Shown piece by piece: positions 1-9,470 of a stretch of DNA of 27,659 bases. Numbering within the stretch: the stretch's first letter is position 1; each line of letters starts with the position of its first letter. Source of the DNA: CAZAMT01 sp964486145. Its GTDB lineage: Bacteria; Bacteroidota; Bacteroidia; Bacteroidales; JAAAOM01. The notes below the pieces were generated by a model. It was not told the DNA's origin. It did not search any database and saw only the letters and a program-made list of their open reading frames with translations. The translations under genes were made by a program, and so were the position numbers. Location of the stretch: the NCBI GenBank assembly GCA_964486145.1, contig CAZAMT010000023.1, positions 1 through 27,659 on the forward strand. Direction: 5' to 3'.

Positions 1-87
1 GGTGAAAACAACAAAAATCAGCAGTTTGAAGGCTTTTTAGACCAAACCCATATATCAATTCGAAAAACATTCATTGCTAAGAATTAA
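1..87 (+). CDS. possible 3' end of an upstream gene (partial)
   Basis: The first frame is open from base 1 and ends at TAA 85-87, giving 28 residues that finish in T-F-I-A-K-N. The composition is protein-like, but the stretch is too short to identify and no start lies inside the window. It could be the C-terminus of a plus-strand gene cut by the window edge, or chance. Confidence 0.25.
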   Translation, partial: GENNKNQQFEGFLDQTHISIRKTFIAKN

Positions 88-394
88 ACCTATGAGAAGC
101 ATGGATTATTGTACATTGTGTTTGAAAGATTTACCCGGTTGAAAAAGCTGAAATTCACATTCAAGTAAATTTTATTTTAAACAAACATTAAATTCATTTT
201 TTGGATAAAATAATATAGATTAATGTTAAATTTTAGTAACTTAAATTAAATCTATTTAAACAAATAAATAATGTAATTTTACTTTGTTAATTATATCATA
301 TTTTTATGAATTAATAATGCTAAATTCAGCAAAACATTAAAGCTTTATAGTTGTTTTTGTAATCTATTAATAACCCTAAATTTAACCTTGCAGC
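88..394. other. AT-rich intergenic leader of the glycogen operon
   Basis: About 300 bases without a convincing gene on either strand, very rich in A and T. This must hold the promoter of the glycogen operon. The best candidate is a TTTTTG near 354-359 followed after about 17 bases by TAAATTTA at 377-384, a near match to the Bacteroidota -7 box TAnnTTTG. That would leave only a few bases of leader before the ATG at 395, so the assignment is weak. No operator or riboswitch fold was recognised. Confidence 0.4.
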
Positions 395-2344
395 ATGGGC
401 TATATAAATTTCGACAAATCTCAGCTCATCAATCTGGAGTATTCTTTGAAGAAAGAAATACTCCGTAGTAACCGGGCTGGCTCATATTCGTGTACTACCA
501 TTGTTGGTTGCAACACGAGGAAATATCATGGTCTGTTGGTGGCTCCCATGGAGCACCTTGATGAAGACAAACATGTTTTACTATCCTCCCTGGATATAAC
601 TGTTAAGCAGGGAGATACTGAATTTAACCTGGGCATCCATAAATACGAAGGTGATAATTTCACACCCAAAGGGCATAAATATGTGCGTGACTTTGACATC
701 AACGGAATCCCAAAAATTGTTTACAGGGTTGGCAGTTTGTTGCTGGAAAAAGAAAGTGTGCTTGTTGAAAAGGAAGAAAGGATACTCATTAAATTTACTG
801 TTAAAGAGACCGCCTCTTCGGTTGCAATGAAATTCCGGCCATTTTTGGCTTTTCGCAACATGCACGCACTTAGTAGATCAAACATGTTTGTTAATACCAA
901 ATTTCGTCAGTGCGCAAATGGTATTCGCAGTAAACTTTACGATGGTTACCCATACCTGTACATGCAATTTTCAAAACAATCAGAATTTGTAGCTGTTCCT
1001 GACTGGTATTATAACATTGAATACCCGAGGGAGCAGGAACGAGGATATGAATACAAAGAAGATCTCTTTGTTCCGGGATATTTCGAACTAAAAATGCGAC
1101 AAGGGGAATCTGTAATTTTTTCGGCAGGTACCAAAGAAACTACTCCTGCATCACTCAAAAGAAAGTTTTCCTCAGAGGTAAACAAAAGACTTGTTCGTGA
1201 AGACCTGAAAAGTTTTATAAAAAATTCAGCGGAACAGTTTATTGTGAAAAAGGAACGTGCTACGGAAGTAATTGCCGGTTATCCCTGGTATGGCTCGTTG
1301 CGCCGGGATACTTTCATTGCATTGCCCGGGCTTACGCTTGCACAGGATGATACATCAACGTTTATCCATGCTATGGACACGATGATAAAAAAATTAAAAA
1401 ACTGCGTTTTTATCAGTGGTATAAAAGATCCGGGAACTACATTCACTTCAGCCGACGGGCCTTTGTGGCTGATTTGGTCACTGCAACAATACTACAAAAA
1501 GGTTGAAAGCGCCCCGGAGGTATGGAAAAAGTACGGTAAAACCATAAAAAATATTCTCCAATGTTATCAACAGTCAAAGTTAGAGGGAAAGGTTTTTATG
1601 GACGAATCGGGACTTGTAAAAATAGTCGAAAGCGGATTACCTCTGACCTGGATGGATGCCGTGGTGGAAGGAAAACCCGTAGTGAAACGAATGGGATATG
1701 TAGTTGAAATCAATGCCCTGTGGTATAACGCCATCAGGTTTGCACTCGAACTGGCCACAGAATCCAACGACTCCAAATTTATCAAAGCCTGGAAAGAATT
1801 ACCTGAAAAAATTGAAACCAGTTTTGTAAATACTTTTTGGTCTCAGGAAAAAGGTTACCTTGCTGATCATGTAATTGGTGATTATGTCGACTGGTCCGTA
1901 AGAGCAAATAAGGTTATTGCAGTATCAATGCAATATTGCCCGGTATCTGATGAAATTAAAAAACAGGTGCTTGACATTGCAAAGAATGAATTACTCACAC
2001 CACGAGGGCTTCGCACACTTTCTCCTAATAACCCAAATTATCTTGGCCGGTATGCTGGCAATCAGATTCAACGTGATTTGGCGTACCATCAGGGATCGGC
2101 ATTTCCCTGGTTATTTCAGCATTTTGCTGAAGCATGGATATCCATTTATAAGAAAAGCGGTTATAGCTACATCAATGAACTGACAAAAGATTTTGAAAAT
2201 GACCTGAATCAAAATGGCATAGGTACTTTATCTGAAGTTTATGATGGTGACCCTCCATTTGAAGGAAAGGGCGCCATTTCTTCTGCAGGTAGTGTTGCTG
2301 CCGTGCTTAGGGTTTTAAAATTGTTGCAGGATGTACAACAGTAA
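395..2344 (+). CDS. glycogen debranching enzyme (amylo-alpha-1,6-glucosidase, GH133-like)
   Basis: Predicted cytoplasmic enzyme that removes alpha-1,6 branch points from glycogen or limit dextrin. The 649 residues split into an N-terminal beta-rich GDE_N domain (about 15-235, opening with R-A-G-S-Y-S-C-T-T-I and T-R-K-Y-H-G-L-L-V) and a C-terminal (alpha/alpha)6 barrel (about 270-640). Family hallmarks in the barrel are G-Y-P-W-Y-G-S-L-R-R-D-T-F-I-A-L-P-G-L, the L-T-W-M-D-A motif, the E-I-N-A-L-W-Y-N-A motif, and a late Y-H-Q-G-S-A-F-P-W-L. Most relatives read W-G-R-D rather than L-R-R-D in the first motif, a small deviation. There is no signal peptide. It is the first gene of a four-gene operon, 35 bases ahead of a GT4 glycosyltransferase, the same GDE-GT4-GH57 order known in Bacteroides. 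Assignment by family is firm; the exact substrate is inferred. Confidence 0.93.
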   Translation: MGYINFDKSQLINLEYSLKKEILRSNRAGSYSCTTIVGCNTRKYHGLLVAPMEHLDEDKHVLLSSLDITVKQGDTEFNLGIHKYEGDNFTPKGHKYVRDFDINGIPKIVYRVGSLLLEKESVLVEKEERILIKFTVKETASSVAMKFRPFLAFRNMHALSRSNMFVNTKFRQCANGIRSKLYDGYPYLYMQFSKQSEFVAVPDWYYNIEYPREQERGYEYKEDLFVPGYFELKMRQGESVIFSAGTKETTPASLKRKFSSEVNKRLVREDLKSFIKNSAEQFIVKKERATEVIAGYPWYGSLRRDTFIALPGLTLAQDDTSTFIHAMDTMIKKLKNCVFISGIKDPGTTFTSADGPLWLIWSLQQYYKKVESAPEVWKKYGKTIKNILQCYQQSKLEGKVFMDESGLVKIVESGLPLTWMDAVVEGKPVVKRMGYVVEINALWYNAIRFALELATESNDSKFIKAWKELPEKIETSFVNTFWSQEKGYLADHVIGDYVDWSVRANKVIAVSMQYCPVSDEIKKQVLDIAKNELLTPRGLRTLSPNNPNYLGRYAGNQIQRDLAYHQGSAFPWLFQHFAEAWISIYKKSGYSYINELTKDFENDLNQNGIGTLSEVYDGDPPFEGKGAISSAGSVAAVLRVLKLLQDVQQ

Positions 2345-2379
2345 TGAAGTAATATCAAACCAGTAAATACCAGCAATTG

Positions 2380-3663
2380 ATGAAAGTGCTTATGTTCGGG
2401 TGGGAGTTTCCACCACATATTTCAGGAGGCTTAGGGACAGCCTGTTATGGATTAACCAAAGGGCTTTCACATCATCGTGATGTTGATGTGTTGTTTGTTG
2501 TTCCGAAAACATATGGTGATGAAGACAATACAACCGCAAAAATCATTGGTGCCGACCAGGTTGAAATGAGGTTAACCAATAAAAATTACGAAGGTTTTTT
2601 TAAAGAGATAAAATACCTTGAAGTAAATTCAAACCTCGTCCCTTACACCAGCCCCGAAGAATACTACAATATCGTTTCTGATAAAGAATATAAAGGTCAA
2701 ACTCTCATTCATACTGAATACAGGGGTAAATTAAAATTTACCGGTAAATACGGTAACGGACTGTTCCAGGAAATTGCAAATTATGCTGTTGTTGCCGACA
2801 TCATAGGGAAGCAGTATGATTTTGATATCGTCCATGCACACGACTGGCTCACCTTCCCGGCAGGAATTGCCGCGAAAAAAACCTCCGGGAAAAAACTTGT
2901 CATTCATGTACATGCTACAGACTTTGACAGAAGCGGAGGCAGTGTTAATCCCGGAGTATACAACATTGAAAAAGCCGGAATGGAAGCAGCCGATAAAATT
3001 ATTGCAGTGAGCAATCTTACCAGAAATACCATCATACATAAATACGGAATTTCGCCTGATAAAGTAGAAACCATATACAACGCGGTGGATCCTGTTGACC
3101 AAAAAAAGGAATACCACCACAAAAAAGGATTCGATGATAAAATCGTAACATTCCTTGGCAGGGTAACATTGCAGAAAGGACCGGAATATTTTATCGAAGC
3201 AGCAAAAAAGGTACTCCGCTCCATGGAAAATGTGCATTTTGTAATGGCAGGCAGTGGCGATATGCTGCAAAAAATGATTGCGAGGGTGGCAGCACTCGGC
3301 ATCTCTGATAAATTTCACTTTACAGGTTTCCTAAGCGGTGATGACGTCTACAAAATGTTTTACTTAAGCGATGTTTACGTGATGCCATCGGTCTCAGAAC
3401 CATTCGGAATTTCACCCCTCGAAGCCATTCAATCAAACGTTCCCGTTATTATTTCGCACCAGTCCGGTGTGTCCGAAATTTTGAAATATGCTTTAAAAGT
3501 CGATTTTTGGGATATCGACGGGATGGCTGATGCTATTCATGGCATCCTGAATTATGGTGGTATCAAAAAAATGTTCAACGTTTACGGAAAAGCAGAAGTT
3601 GAAAACTTAAAATGGGAAAATTCGGCATCCCGGGTTAAAGAATTATATTACAAGGTAGTTTAA
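2380..3663 (+). CDS. GT4 glycosyltransferase, bacterial glycogen synthase-like
   Basis: Probable cytoplasmic retaining glucosyltransferase that extends alpha-glucan chains from a nucleotide sugar. The 427-residue protein has a GT-B fold. The N-terminal half starts M-K-V-L-M-F-G-W-E-F-P-P-H-I-S-G-G-L-G-T, with the donor/acceptor glycine loop G-G-L-G, and contains V-H-A-H-D-W-L-T-F. The C-terminal half carries F-L-G-R-V-T-L-Q-K-G-P-E-Y-F and the E-x7-E signature S-E-P-F-G-I-S-P-L-E. I chose ATG 2380; a TTG one codon earlier also fits. It lies 35 bases after the debranching gene and 25 before the GH57 gene. Because the fusion protein downstream brings its own GT3 synthase domain, this is one of two likely glucan synthases in the operon. 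The donor (UDP- or ADP-glucose) cannot be told from sequence. Confidence 0.88.
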   Translation: MKVLMFGWEFPPHISGGLGTACYGLTKGLSHHRDVDVLFVVPKTYGDEDNTTAKIIGADQVEMRLTNKNYEGFFKEIKYLEVNSNLVPYTSPEEYYNIVSDKEYKGQTLIHTEYRGKLKFTGKYGNGLFQEIANYAVVADIIGKQYDFDIVHAHDWLTFPAGIAAKKTSGKKLVIHVHATDFDRSGGSVNPGVYNIEKAGMEAADKIIAVSNLTRNTIIHKYGISPDKVETIYNAVDPVDQKKEYHHKKGFDDKIVTFLGRVTLQKGPEYFIEAAKKVLRSMENVHFVMAGSGDMLQKMIARVAALGISDKFHFTGFLSGDDVYKMFYLSDVYVMPSVSEPFGISPLEAIQSNVPVIISHQSGVSEILKYALKVDFWDIDGMADAIHGILNYGGIKKMFNVYGKAEVENLKWENSASRVKELYYKVV

Positions 3664-3688
3664 TTATGAAATACATAAAATGAATTAG

Positions 3689-5194
3689 ATGAAAACATTG
3701 TGTTTATATTTTCAGATTCATCAACCATTTCGTTTGAGGCGATATCGATTCTTTGAAATTGGCAATGACCATTACTACTATGATGATTATGCCAACGAAA
3801 CGATCATGCGAAAAATAGCAGAAAAATGCTATTTGCCAGCCAATGATATATTGAAAAAGTTGATCCAGGAATACGGATCGAAATTTAAGGTGGCATTTTC
3901 CATTTCAGGCCTGGCCATAGAGCAAATGGAAATGTATGCTCCGGATGTTGTGGAGAGTTTTAAAGAACTTGCAGCCACCGGTAACGTGGAATTTCTTGCT
4001 GAAACATATGCCCACTCGCTGGCATCGCTTCGGAATGAACATGAATTTAAAAATCAGGTTGACAAACATAAAAATCGTGTAAATGAACTGTTTGGCCAGA
4101 AACCCAGGGTATTCAGGAATACCGAACTCGTATATTCCGATGATATTGGTGCCATGGTTGCAAAAATGGGATTTGATGCCATGCTTACCGAAGGTGCCAA
4201 ACATGTTTTGGGTTGGAAAAGTCCAAATTATATGTATTGCAACTCCATCAATCCCAAATTGAAAATTTTACTTAAAAATTTCAAGCTCAGTGATGATATA
4301 GCTTTTCGGTTCTCCAATCAAAGCTGGCCCGAATGGCCCTTAACAACTGAGAAATTTGTTCGCTGGCTTAATGAATCTGACGCGAAGGAAGAAACGGTAA
4401 ACCTGTTTATGGATTATGAAACGTTTGGCGAACATCAATGGAAGGATACAGGTATTTTTGAATTCTTAAAAAAACTTCCGTCACAGGTATTTTCTGATTC
4501 GAAATATGCATTTGCAACTCCATCGGAGGTTGTCGATAATCTTCAACCCATCTCTGCCCTGCAGGTACCCTACCCGATATCATGGGCGGATGAAGAAAGG
4601 GATCTTACAGCATGGCTGGGGAATGATCTTCAGAAAGATGCTTTTAACAAACTCTATTCACTGACAGATAAGATAAACCGGACAAATGATGAGGTACTTT
4701 TACAGGATTGGGAGTACCTGCAAAGCAGCGACCATTTTTATTACATGTGTACGAAGTTTTTCTCTGACGGCGATGTTCATATGTATTTTAATCCGTATGA
4801 AACACCCTACGATGCTTACATTAATTATATGAATGTATTAAACGACTTTACATTAAGGCTCAATGCTGCCGTGCCGGATACTTCTGTTGAACAGGAAATA
4901 TATCGTTTGTCACAAATCATTGAGGAGAAAGATGCGCAAATCAAAAAATATGAAAAAGAAGTAAAACACCGTGGCAAAAACAAAACATCTACGGCAAAAA
5001 AACCTGGCACAATTAGGAAAGGCAGCGCTGTGCAAAAAGAAAAATCAACAAGAACCCAACGAAGTAAAAGCAAAACAACAACGAAGGCTAGTACCAAATT
5101 AAAAAAGAGCAATGACAGCACGGTAAAGGCAACATCAAAAAAACCAAAAGCAGTTAAAACAACTCCCCGAAAAGTGGGACCGACATCAAAATAA
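3689..5194 (+). CDS. GH57 alpha-amylase/glucanotransferase-type enzyme with basic C-terminal tail
   Basis: Predicted cytoplasmic GH57 enzyme acting on alpha-1,4-glucans (hydrolase, transferase or possibly branching type). The catalytic (beta/alpha)7 barrel spans about 1-330, with conserved regions F-Q-I-H-Q-P near 8-13, S-G-L-A-I-E-Q at 73-79, E-F-L-A-E-T-Y-A-H-S from 101, R-N-T-E-L-V-Y-S-D-D at 143-152 (E146 is the likely nucleophile) and M-D-Y-E-T-F-G-E-H at 241-249 (D242 is the likely acid/base). A heptad-like helix at about 398-425 links the enzyme to a lysine-rich tail, residues 428-501. The tail has 25 Lys/Arg, 24 Ser/Thr and only 2 acidic residues in 74 and resembles a histone H1 C-terminus. 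It is encoded between GT4 and the synthase-phosphorylase fusion, 38 bases upstream of the latter. The barrel assignment is firm; the tail's role is unknown. Confidence 0.92.
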   Translation: MKTLCLYFQIHQPFRLRRYRFFEIGNDHYYYDDYANETIMRKIAEKCYLPANDILKKLIQEYGSKFKVAFSISGLAIEQMEMYAPDVVESFKELAATGNVEFLAETYAHSLASLRNEHEFKNQVDKHKNRVNELFGQKPRVFRNTELVYSDDIGAMVAKMGFDAMLTEGAKHVLGWKSPNYMYCNSINPKLKILLKNFKLSDDIAFRFSNQSWPEWPLTTEKFVRWLNESDAKEETVNLFMDYETFGEHQWKDTGIFEFLKKLPSQVFSDSKYAFATPSEVVDNLQPISALQVPYPISWADEERDLTAWLGNDLQKDAFNKLYSLTDKINRTNDEVLLQDWEYLQSSDHFYYMCTKFFSDGDVHMYFNPYETPYDAYINYMNVLNDFTLRLNAAVPDTSVEQEIYRLSQIIEEKDAQIKKYEKEVKHRGKNKTSTAKKPGTIRKGSAVQKEKSTRTQRSKSKTTTKASTKLKKSNDSTVKATSKKPKAVKTTPRKVGPTSK

Positions 5195-5232
5195 ACATTC
5201 ATCGAAAAACAATTTAACAGAAATAAAACTGT

Positions 5233-8200
5233 ATGAATAAGGAATTACAAAAACCGGATTATTTATTTGAAGTTAGTTGGGAAATTTGCAATAAGATTGG
5301 AGGTATTCACACCGTAATCAGCACCAAAGCGCCATATTTTGCAGATAAATTAAGGGATAAGCATATCCTTCTGGGCCCTGATGTATTCAGGGATGAAACC
5401 GAACATCCGGAATTTGAAGAGGATACCGAGCTTTTTAAAGACTGGAAGGCAGAGGCTGCCAAACAAAGCATCGGTGTTAAAATAGGTTATTGGAAAATAC
5501 CATCGCATCCTGTGGTTATACTCGTTGACTTCTCGAAACTGATACATCAAAAAGATGAAATTTTTTCGAAGTACTGGGAATCATTTCGACTTGATTCACT
5601 ATCTGGACAATGGGATTACATTGAACCTGCATTGTTTGGGTATGCAGCAGGACGTGTCATTGAAAGCTTTGTAAACCATTACCTGCGGCCATCTGAAAAA
5701 GTTATTACCCAGTTTCACGAGTGGCTAACGGGAATGGGAATCCTGTATATCAAAGAATTTCTGCCGAGGGCAGGTACAATATTTACATCCCATTCAACCG
5801 TAATCGGCAGGATGTTGGCCTCCCAAAATATTAAATTGTACAAAGAACTTGACAACATTGTACCTGCGGATGCTGCGAAAAAGTTAAACATAATATCAAA
5901 GAATTCCCTGGAAAAACTGGCTGCGGTTCATGCGGATGTTTTTAATGTCGCAAGTAACATGACAGCCCGGGAATGTGAAAAACTGCTTGGCAAGGCACCG
6001 GACAGGATAACACCAAATGGTTTTGATGAAAATACCATTCCAAATGCTGAGTTATTTGATTCAAAACGTGAGCAGGCACGTGAAAAAATAAAATTTGTTA
6101 CTGAAAAATTATTGGGACATTCAATCTCAGAGAATGCCATGTTTATTGCTACAAGTGGCCGGTACGAATTTCGAAATAAAGGCATTGATGTTTTCCTCGA
6201 TGCTCTTGGTAAAATTAACACATCGAACGAACTCAACCGTGAACTGGTTGTACTGATGTTATTACCTGCCAATCACTACGGTCCCAGGAAGGAACTTAAG
6301 AAAAAAATCGACACAAATGATGATTCCGTCATTGATATTTCTTTTATAACACATAACCTGCATTATATTGAAAACGACCCCGTTATTACAAAAATTAAAA
6401 GCTTAGGTCTGGACAATAAATCCGGATCAAAAGTAAAGGTGGTTTTTGTACCATCCTACCTTGATGGAAAAGACGGAATATTCAATGTTCCCTACTACGA
6501 TTTACTCATTGGTTTTGATCTCACGGTTTTTCCTTCATATTATGAACCCTGGGGTTATACACCAATGGAAAGCCTGGCTTTCAAAGTACCAAGCATTGCA
6601 TCGTCCTTGTCGGGGTTTGGCAACTGGATCGAAGCAAAAATGAAAACCCGGGACGAAGGACTGTACATCATACATCGCAATGATGAAAACGACAAGGAAA
6701 CAATTGAAAATATTGCAAAAACGGTCATCCATCACAGTAAATTTGATGATAAAGCGATGCTTATTGCCAGGGAAAAAGCAGCTACAATTTCGCACATGAT
6801 CTTTTGGCAAAATTTCATTGATGATTACCATCAATTATTTAACCAGGCACTTGAACGCGTTGTAAAACGTGATGGTTATAAAGGACTAAAAAAAGCAAGA
6901 CCATCCGAAACAGTCCAGCAGATAAAGCACCCGGTTGTGAATGCACCAAACTGGAAAAGAATAACGGTTTTATCCAACCTCCCGGAAAAACTTGGTGTAT
7001 TCAATGAGTTTATAAAAAACCTTTGGTGGACATGGGATTGCAAGGTTTTGGAATTATTCGAGGAAATTGACCCTGCCATTTGGAAGAATTGTGAACGAAA
7101 CCCGATAGCATTGTTTGAGCGGGTTGATTACGGCCGGCTTAAAGAACTGGAAAATGACAAGGACTATTTGAAACGTTTGAACAATGCCAACGAAAGATTC
7201 AAAGCTTACATGGCCAAGGCCGAAAAGAAAGAACCACCCCGCGTTGCTTACTTCAGCATGGAATTCGGTTTACACGAAAGCTTGAAAATCTATTCCGGAG
7301 GTCTCGGTATTCTGGCAGGCGATTATCTGAAAGAAGCAAGTGATTCAAACATTGACATGGTTGGGATTGGACTTCTGTACCGTTATGGTTATTTCAAACA
7401 ACTGCTTTCCATCAACGGCGAGCAGATTGTATCCTATGAATCGGAAGACTTCTCGAAAGTAGCCGTGACCCCGGTGCGCGATGATGACGGTAATTTTAAA
7501 ACGATCACCATCGTTTTCCCGGGAAGAAAATTATATGCCAGGATTTGGAAAGCAGCCATCGGACGAATTAACTTATACCTTCTTGATACCGATTTTGATG
7601 CCAACAGTGATCAAGACAGATACATTACACATAACCTGTACGGTGGTGACCAGGAAAACCGCCTAAAACAGGAAATATTGCTTGGAATTGGCGGAACACG
7701 TGCCCTGGAGGAGCTTGGCATAAAAGCAGATATTTTTCACAGCAACGAAGGACATTCTGCTTTTTGCGGACTGGAAAGGTTGCTCTTGCTCATCAATAAA
7801 GAGAATCTAACCTTCTGGGAGGCCAGGGAAGTTGTAAGGTCATCAACCTTATTTACAACACATACACCCGTGCCTGCCGGCCATGATTCCTTTTCCGAAG
7901 AGCTTTTAAGAACATACATTGCACATTATCCCAGTAGATTAAAAATTACGTGGGATGAACTGATGGCATTTGGCCGCGCAAATCCGAACGATCGGGCAGA
8001 AAAATTTAATATGAGTTACCTCGCTGCACACCTTGCCCAGGAAACAAACGGGGTGAGCATGTTACACGGTACAGTTACAAGAGATATGTTTGCCAAACTA
8101 TGGCCCGGCTACCTTGCTGATGAATTGTACATCGGACATGTAACAAACGGAGTACATTATCCAACGTGGACTGCTCATGAATTCAGAAAACTTTATAGCA

Positions 8201-9468
8201 ATAACTTTGGTGAAAACTTTGAGGAAAACCAGATTGATGCCGATCTGTGGGCCAAAATTCATGATGTTGATGACCAGGAAATATGGGCTGTCAAACAAAC
8301 ACTAAAAAAACGCTTAATAACATATATAAAAGACCGTTTCAGGGACAATTGGATCAAACGCCATGAAAATCCGCAACAAATCATTGAGGTTTTCAGTAAC
8401 CTGAAAGAAGACAGGCTTACCATTGGTTTTGCCCGGAGGTTTGCAACATATAAAAGAGCGCAACTGTTATTTAAAAACCTGGAGCGTTTGTCCGGTATCG
8501 TTAACAATCCGGACCGTCCGATTCAGTTCCTTTTTGCCGGAAAAGCCCATCCACATGATAAAATGGGACAGGAATTGATTCGATTAATCATTGACATTTC
8601 AAAACGGCCTGAGTTTATCGGGAAAGTTCTGTTTTTACAGAATTACGATATGGAGCTTGCGCGTAAACTGGTGCAGGGTGTTGATATCTGGATGAACACA
8701 CCAACAAGGCCTCTCGAAGCATCAGGCACCAGTGGTCAGAAAGCGGCCATGAACGGAGTTCCGAATTTCAGTGTCCTTGATGGTTGGTGGGTTGAAGGTT
8801 TCCGTGAAGATTCCGGATGGTCGCTGCCAAAAGAGCGTACCTATGATAACCAGGAATTTCAGGATAAACTTGATGCAGAAACCATCTATAGTATCCTTGA
8901 GAACGAAATATTGCCTGTTTATTATGACAGGGATAAAAACAACATACCAAAGCGGTGGATTGGGTATATGAAAAACACCATTGGCTATGTTGCGCCCAAA
9001 TTCACTACTACACGCATGATAACAGATTACAGGGACAGATATTATCATAAATTGTACGAACGATCTCAAAAAATGCGTCAGGACGATCATCAAATGGCTA
9101 AGGAGATAGCATTCTGGAAAAACGACATCAGCAAGCACTGGGAGAAAATTGAAGTTCTTGATACGAATATTTTAAATAAAAATTCAGAACATTACCAGAT
9201 GGGGACTGAGTACGATGCAAGAGTTACTTTAAATTTAGGTGAACTCACTCCTGAAGATATTGGAGTTGAAATTATTATGACCAATGATTTTGCAGATATC
9301 GTGCAGAAGCATGAATTTGAGGTCATGGGCAATGAAGGTAAAAAAACCCATTACGAACTGAAATTAAATCCTTTAAGACCGGGAACATTTAACTACGGGT
9401 TAAGAATATTCCCTAAAAACAATCTGCTCCCACATCGGCAGGATTTTGGATACCTGAAGTGGATTTAA
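5233..9468 (+). CDS. fused glycogen synthase (GT3) - alpha-glucan phosphorylase (GT35)
   Basis: A 1411-residue two-enzyme polypeptide. Residues 1-560 are a eukaryote-type GT3 glycogen synthase, starting L-F-E-V-S-W-E-I-C-N-K-I-G-G-I-H, with a Y-E-P-W-G-Y-T-P-M-E motif giving the paired acids E438 and E446. Around 572-650 lies the DUF3417-type leader typical of short bacterial alpha-glucan phosphorylases (N-L-W-W-T-W-D). The phosphorylase core runs from about 670 (V-A-Y-F-S-M-E-F-G-L) to 1290, with the pyridoxal-phosphate site E-A-S-G-T-S-G-Q-K (Lys 1170). The last 110 or so residues form a beta-rich extension. So the chain can both add glucose from a nucleotide sugar and release glucose-1-phosphate with phosphate. 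All visible key residues of both halves are present. It is the last gene of the operon and is followed directly by a hairpin terminator. Such fusions exist in other Bacteroidota; how the opposing activities are controlled is not evident from the sequence. Confidence 0.93.
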   Translation: MNKELQKPDYLFEVSWEICNKIGGIHTVISTKAPYFADKLRDKHILLGPDVFRDETEHPEFEEDTELFKDWKAEAAKQSIGVKIGYWKIPSHPVVILVDFSKLIHQKDEIFSKYWESFRLDSLSGQWDYIEPALFGYAAGRVIESFVNHYLRPSEKVITQFHEWLTGMGILYIKEFLPRAGTIFTSHSTVIGRMLASQNIKLYKELDNIVPADAAKKLNIISKNSLEKLAAVHADVFNVASNMTARECEKLLGKAPDRITPNGFDENTIPNAELFDSKREQAREKIKFVTEKLLGHSISENAMFIATSGRYEFRNKGIDVFLDALGKINTSNELNRELVVLMLLPANHYGPRKELKKKIDTNDDSVIDISFITHNLHYIENDPVITKIKSLGLDNKSGSKVKVVFVPSYLDGKDGIFNVPYYDLLIGFDLTVFPSYYEPWGYTPMESLAFKVPSIASSLSGFGNWIEAKMKTRDEGLYIIHRNDENDKETIENIAKTVIHHSKFDDKAMLIAREKAATISHMIFWQNFIDDYHQLFNQALERVVKRDGYKGLKKARPSETVQQIKHPVVNAPNWKRITVLSNLPEKLGVFNEFIKNLWWTWDCKVLELFEEIDPAIWKNCERNPIALFERVDYGRLKELENDKDYLKRLNNANERFKAYMAKAEKKEPPRVAYFSMEFGLHESLKIYSGGLGILAGDYLKEASDSNIDMVGIGLLYRYGYFKQLLSINGEQIVSYESEDFSKVAVTPVRDDDGNFKTITIVFPGRKLYARIWKAAIGRINLYLLDTDFDANSDQDRYITHNLYGGDQENRLKQEILLGIGGTRALEELGIKADIFHSNEGHSAFCGLERLLLLINKENLTFWEAREVVRSSTLFTTHTPVPAGHDSFSEELLRTYIAHYPSRLKITWDELMAFGRANPNDRAEKFNMSYLAAHLAQETNGVSMLHGTVTRDMFAKLWPGYLADELYIGHVTNGVHYPTWTAHEFRKLYSNNFGENFEENQIDADLWAKIHDVDDQEIWAVKQTLKKRLITYIKDRFRDNWIKRHENPQQIIEVFSNLKEDRLTIGFARRFATYKRAQLLFKNLERLSGIVNNPDRPIQFLFAGKAHPHDKMGQELIRLIIDISKRPEFIGKVLFLQNYDMELARKLVQGVDIWMNTPTRPLEASGTSGQKAAMNGVPNFSVLDGWWVEGFREDSGWSLPKERTYDNQEFQDKLDAETIYSILENEILPVYYDRDKNNIPKRWIGYMKNTIGYVAPKFTTTRMITDYRDRYYHKLYERSQKMRQDDHQMAKEIAFWKNDISKHWEKIEVLDTNILNKNSEHYQMGTEYDARVTLNLGELTPEDIGVEIIMTNDFADIVQKHEFEVMGNEGKKTHYELKLNPLRPGTFNYGLRIFPKNNLLPHRQDFGYLKWI

Positions 9469-9470
9469 AT

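Noticed and set aside
2731..3318. 195-codon minus-strand open frame inside the GT4 gene
   Set aside because: Cys/Phe/His-rich composition typical of an antisense shadow; the plus-strand frame holds all GT4 motifs.
4825..5202. 125-codon minus-strand frame with hydrophobic stretches opposite the GH57 tail
   Set aside because: Lysine and threonine codons read backwards give Phe, Leu and Val, so the apparent membrane protein is an artefact of the basic tail.
8722..9138. 138-codon minus-strand frame within the phosphorylase domain
   Set aside because: Overlaps a region encoding the PLP-binding segment of the fusion enzyme; no independent signature.
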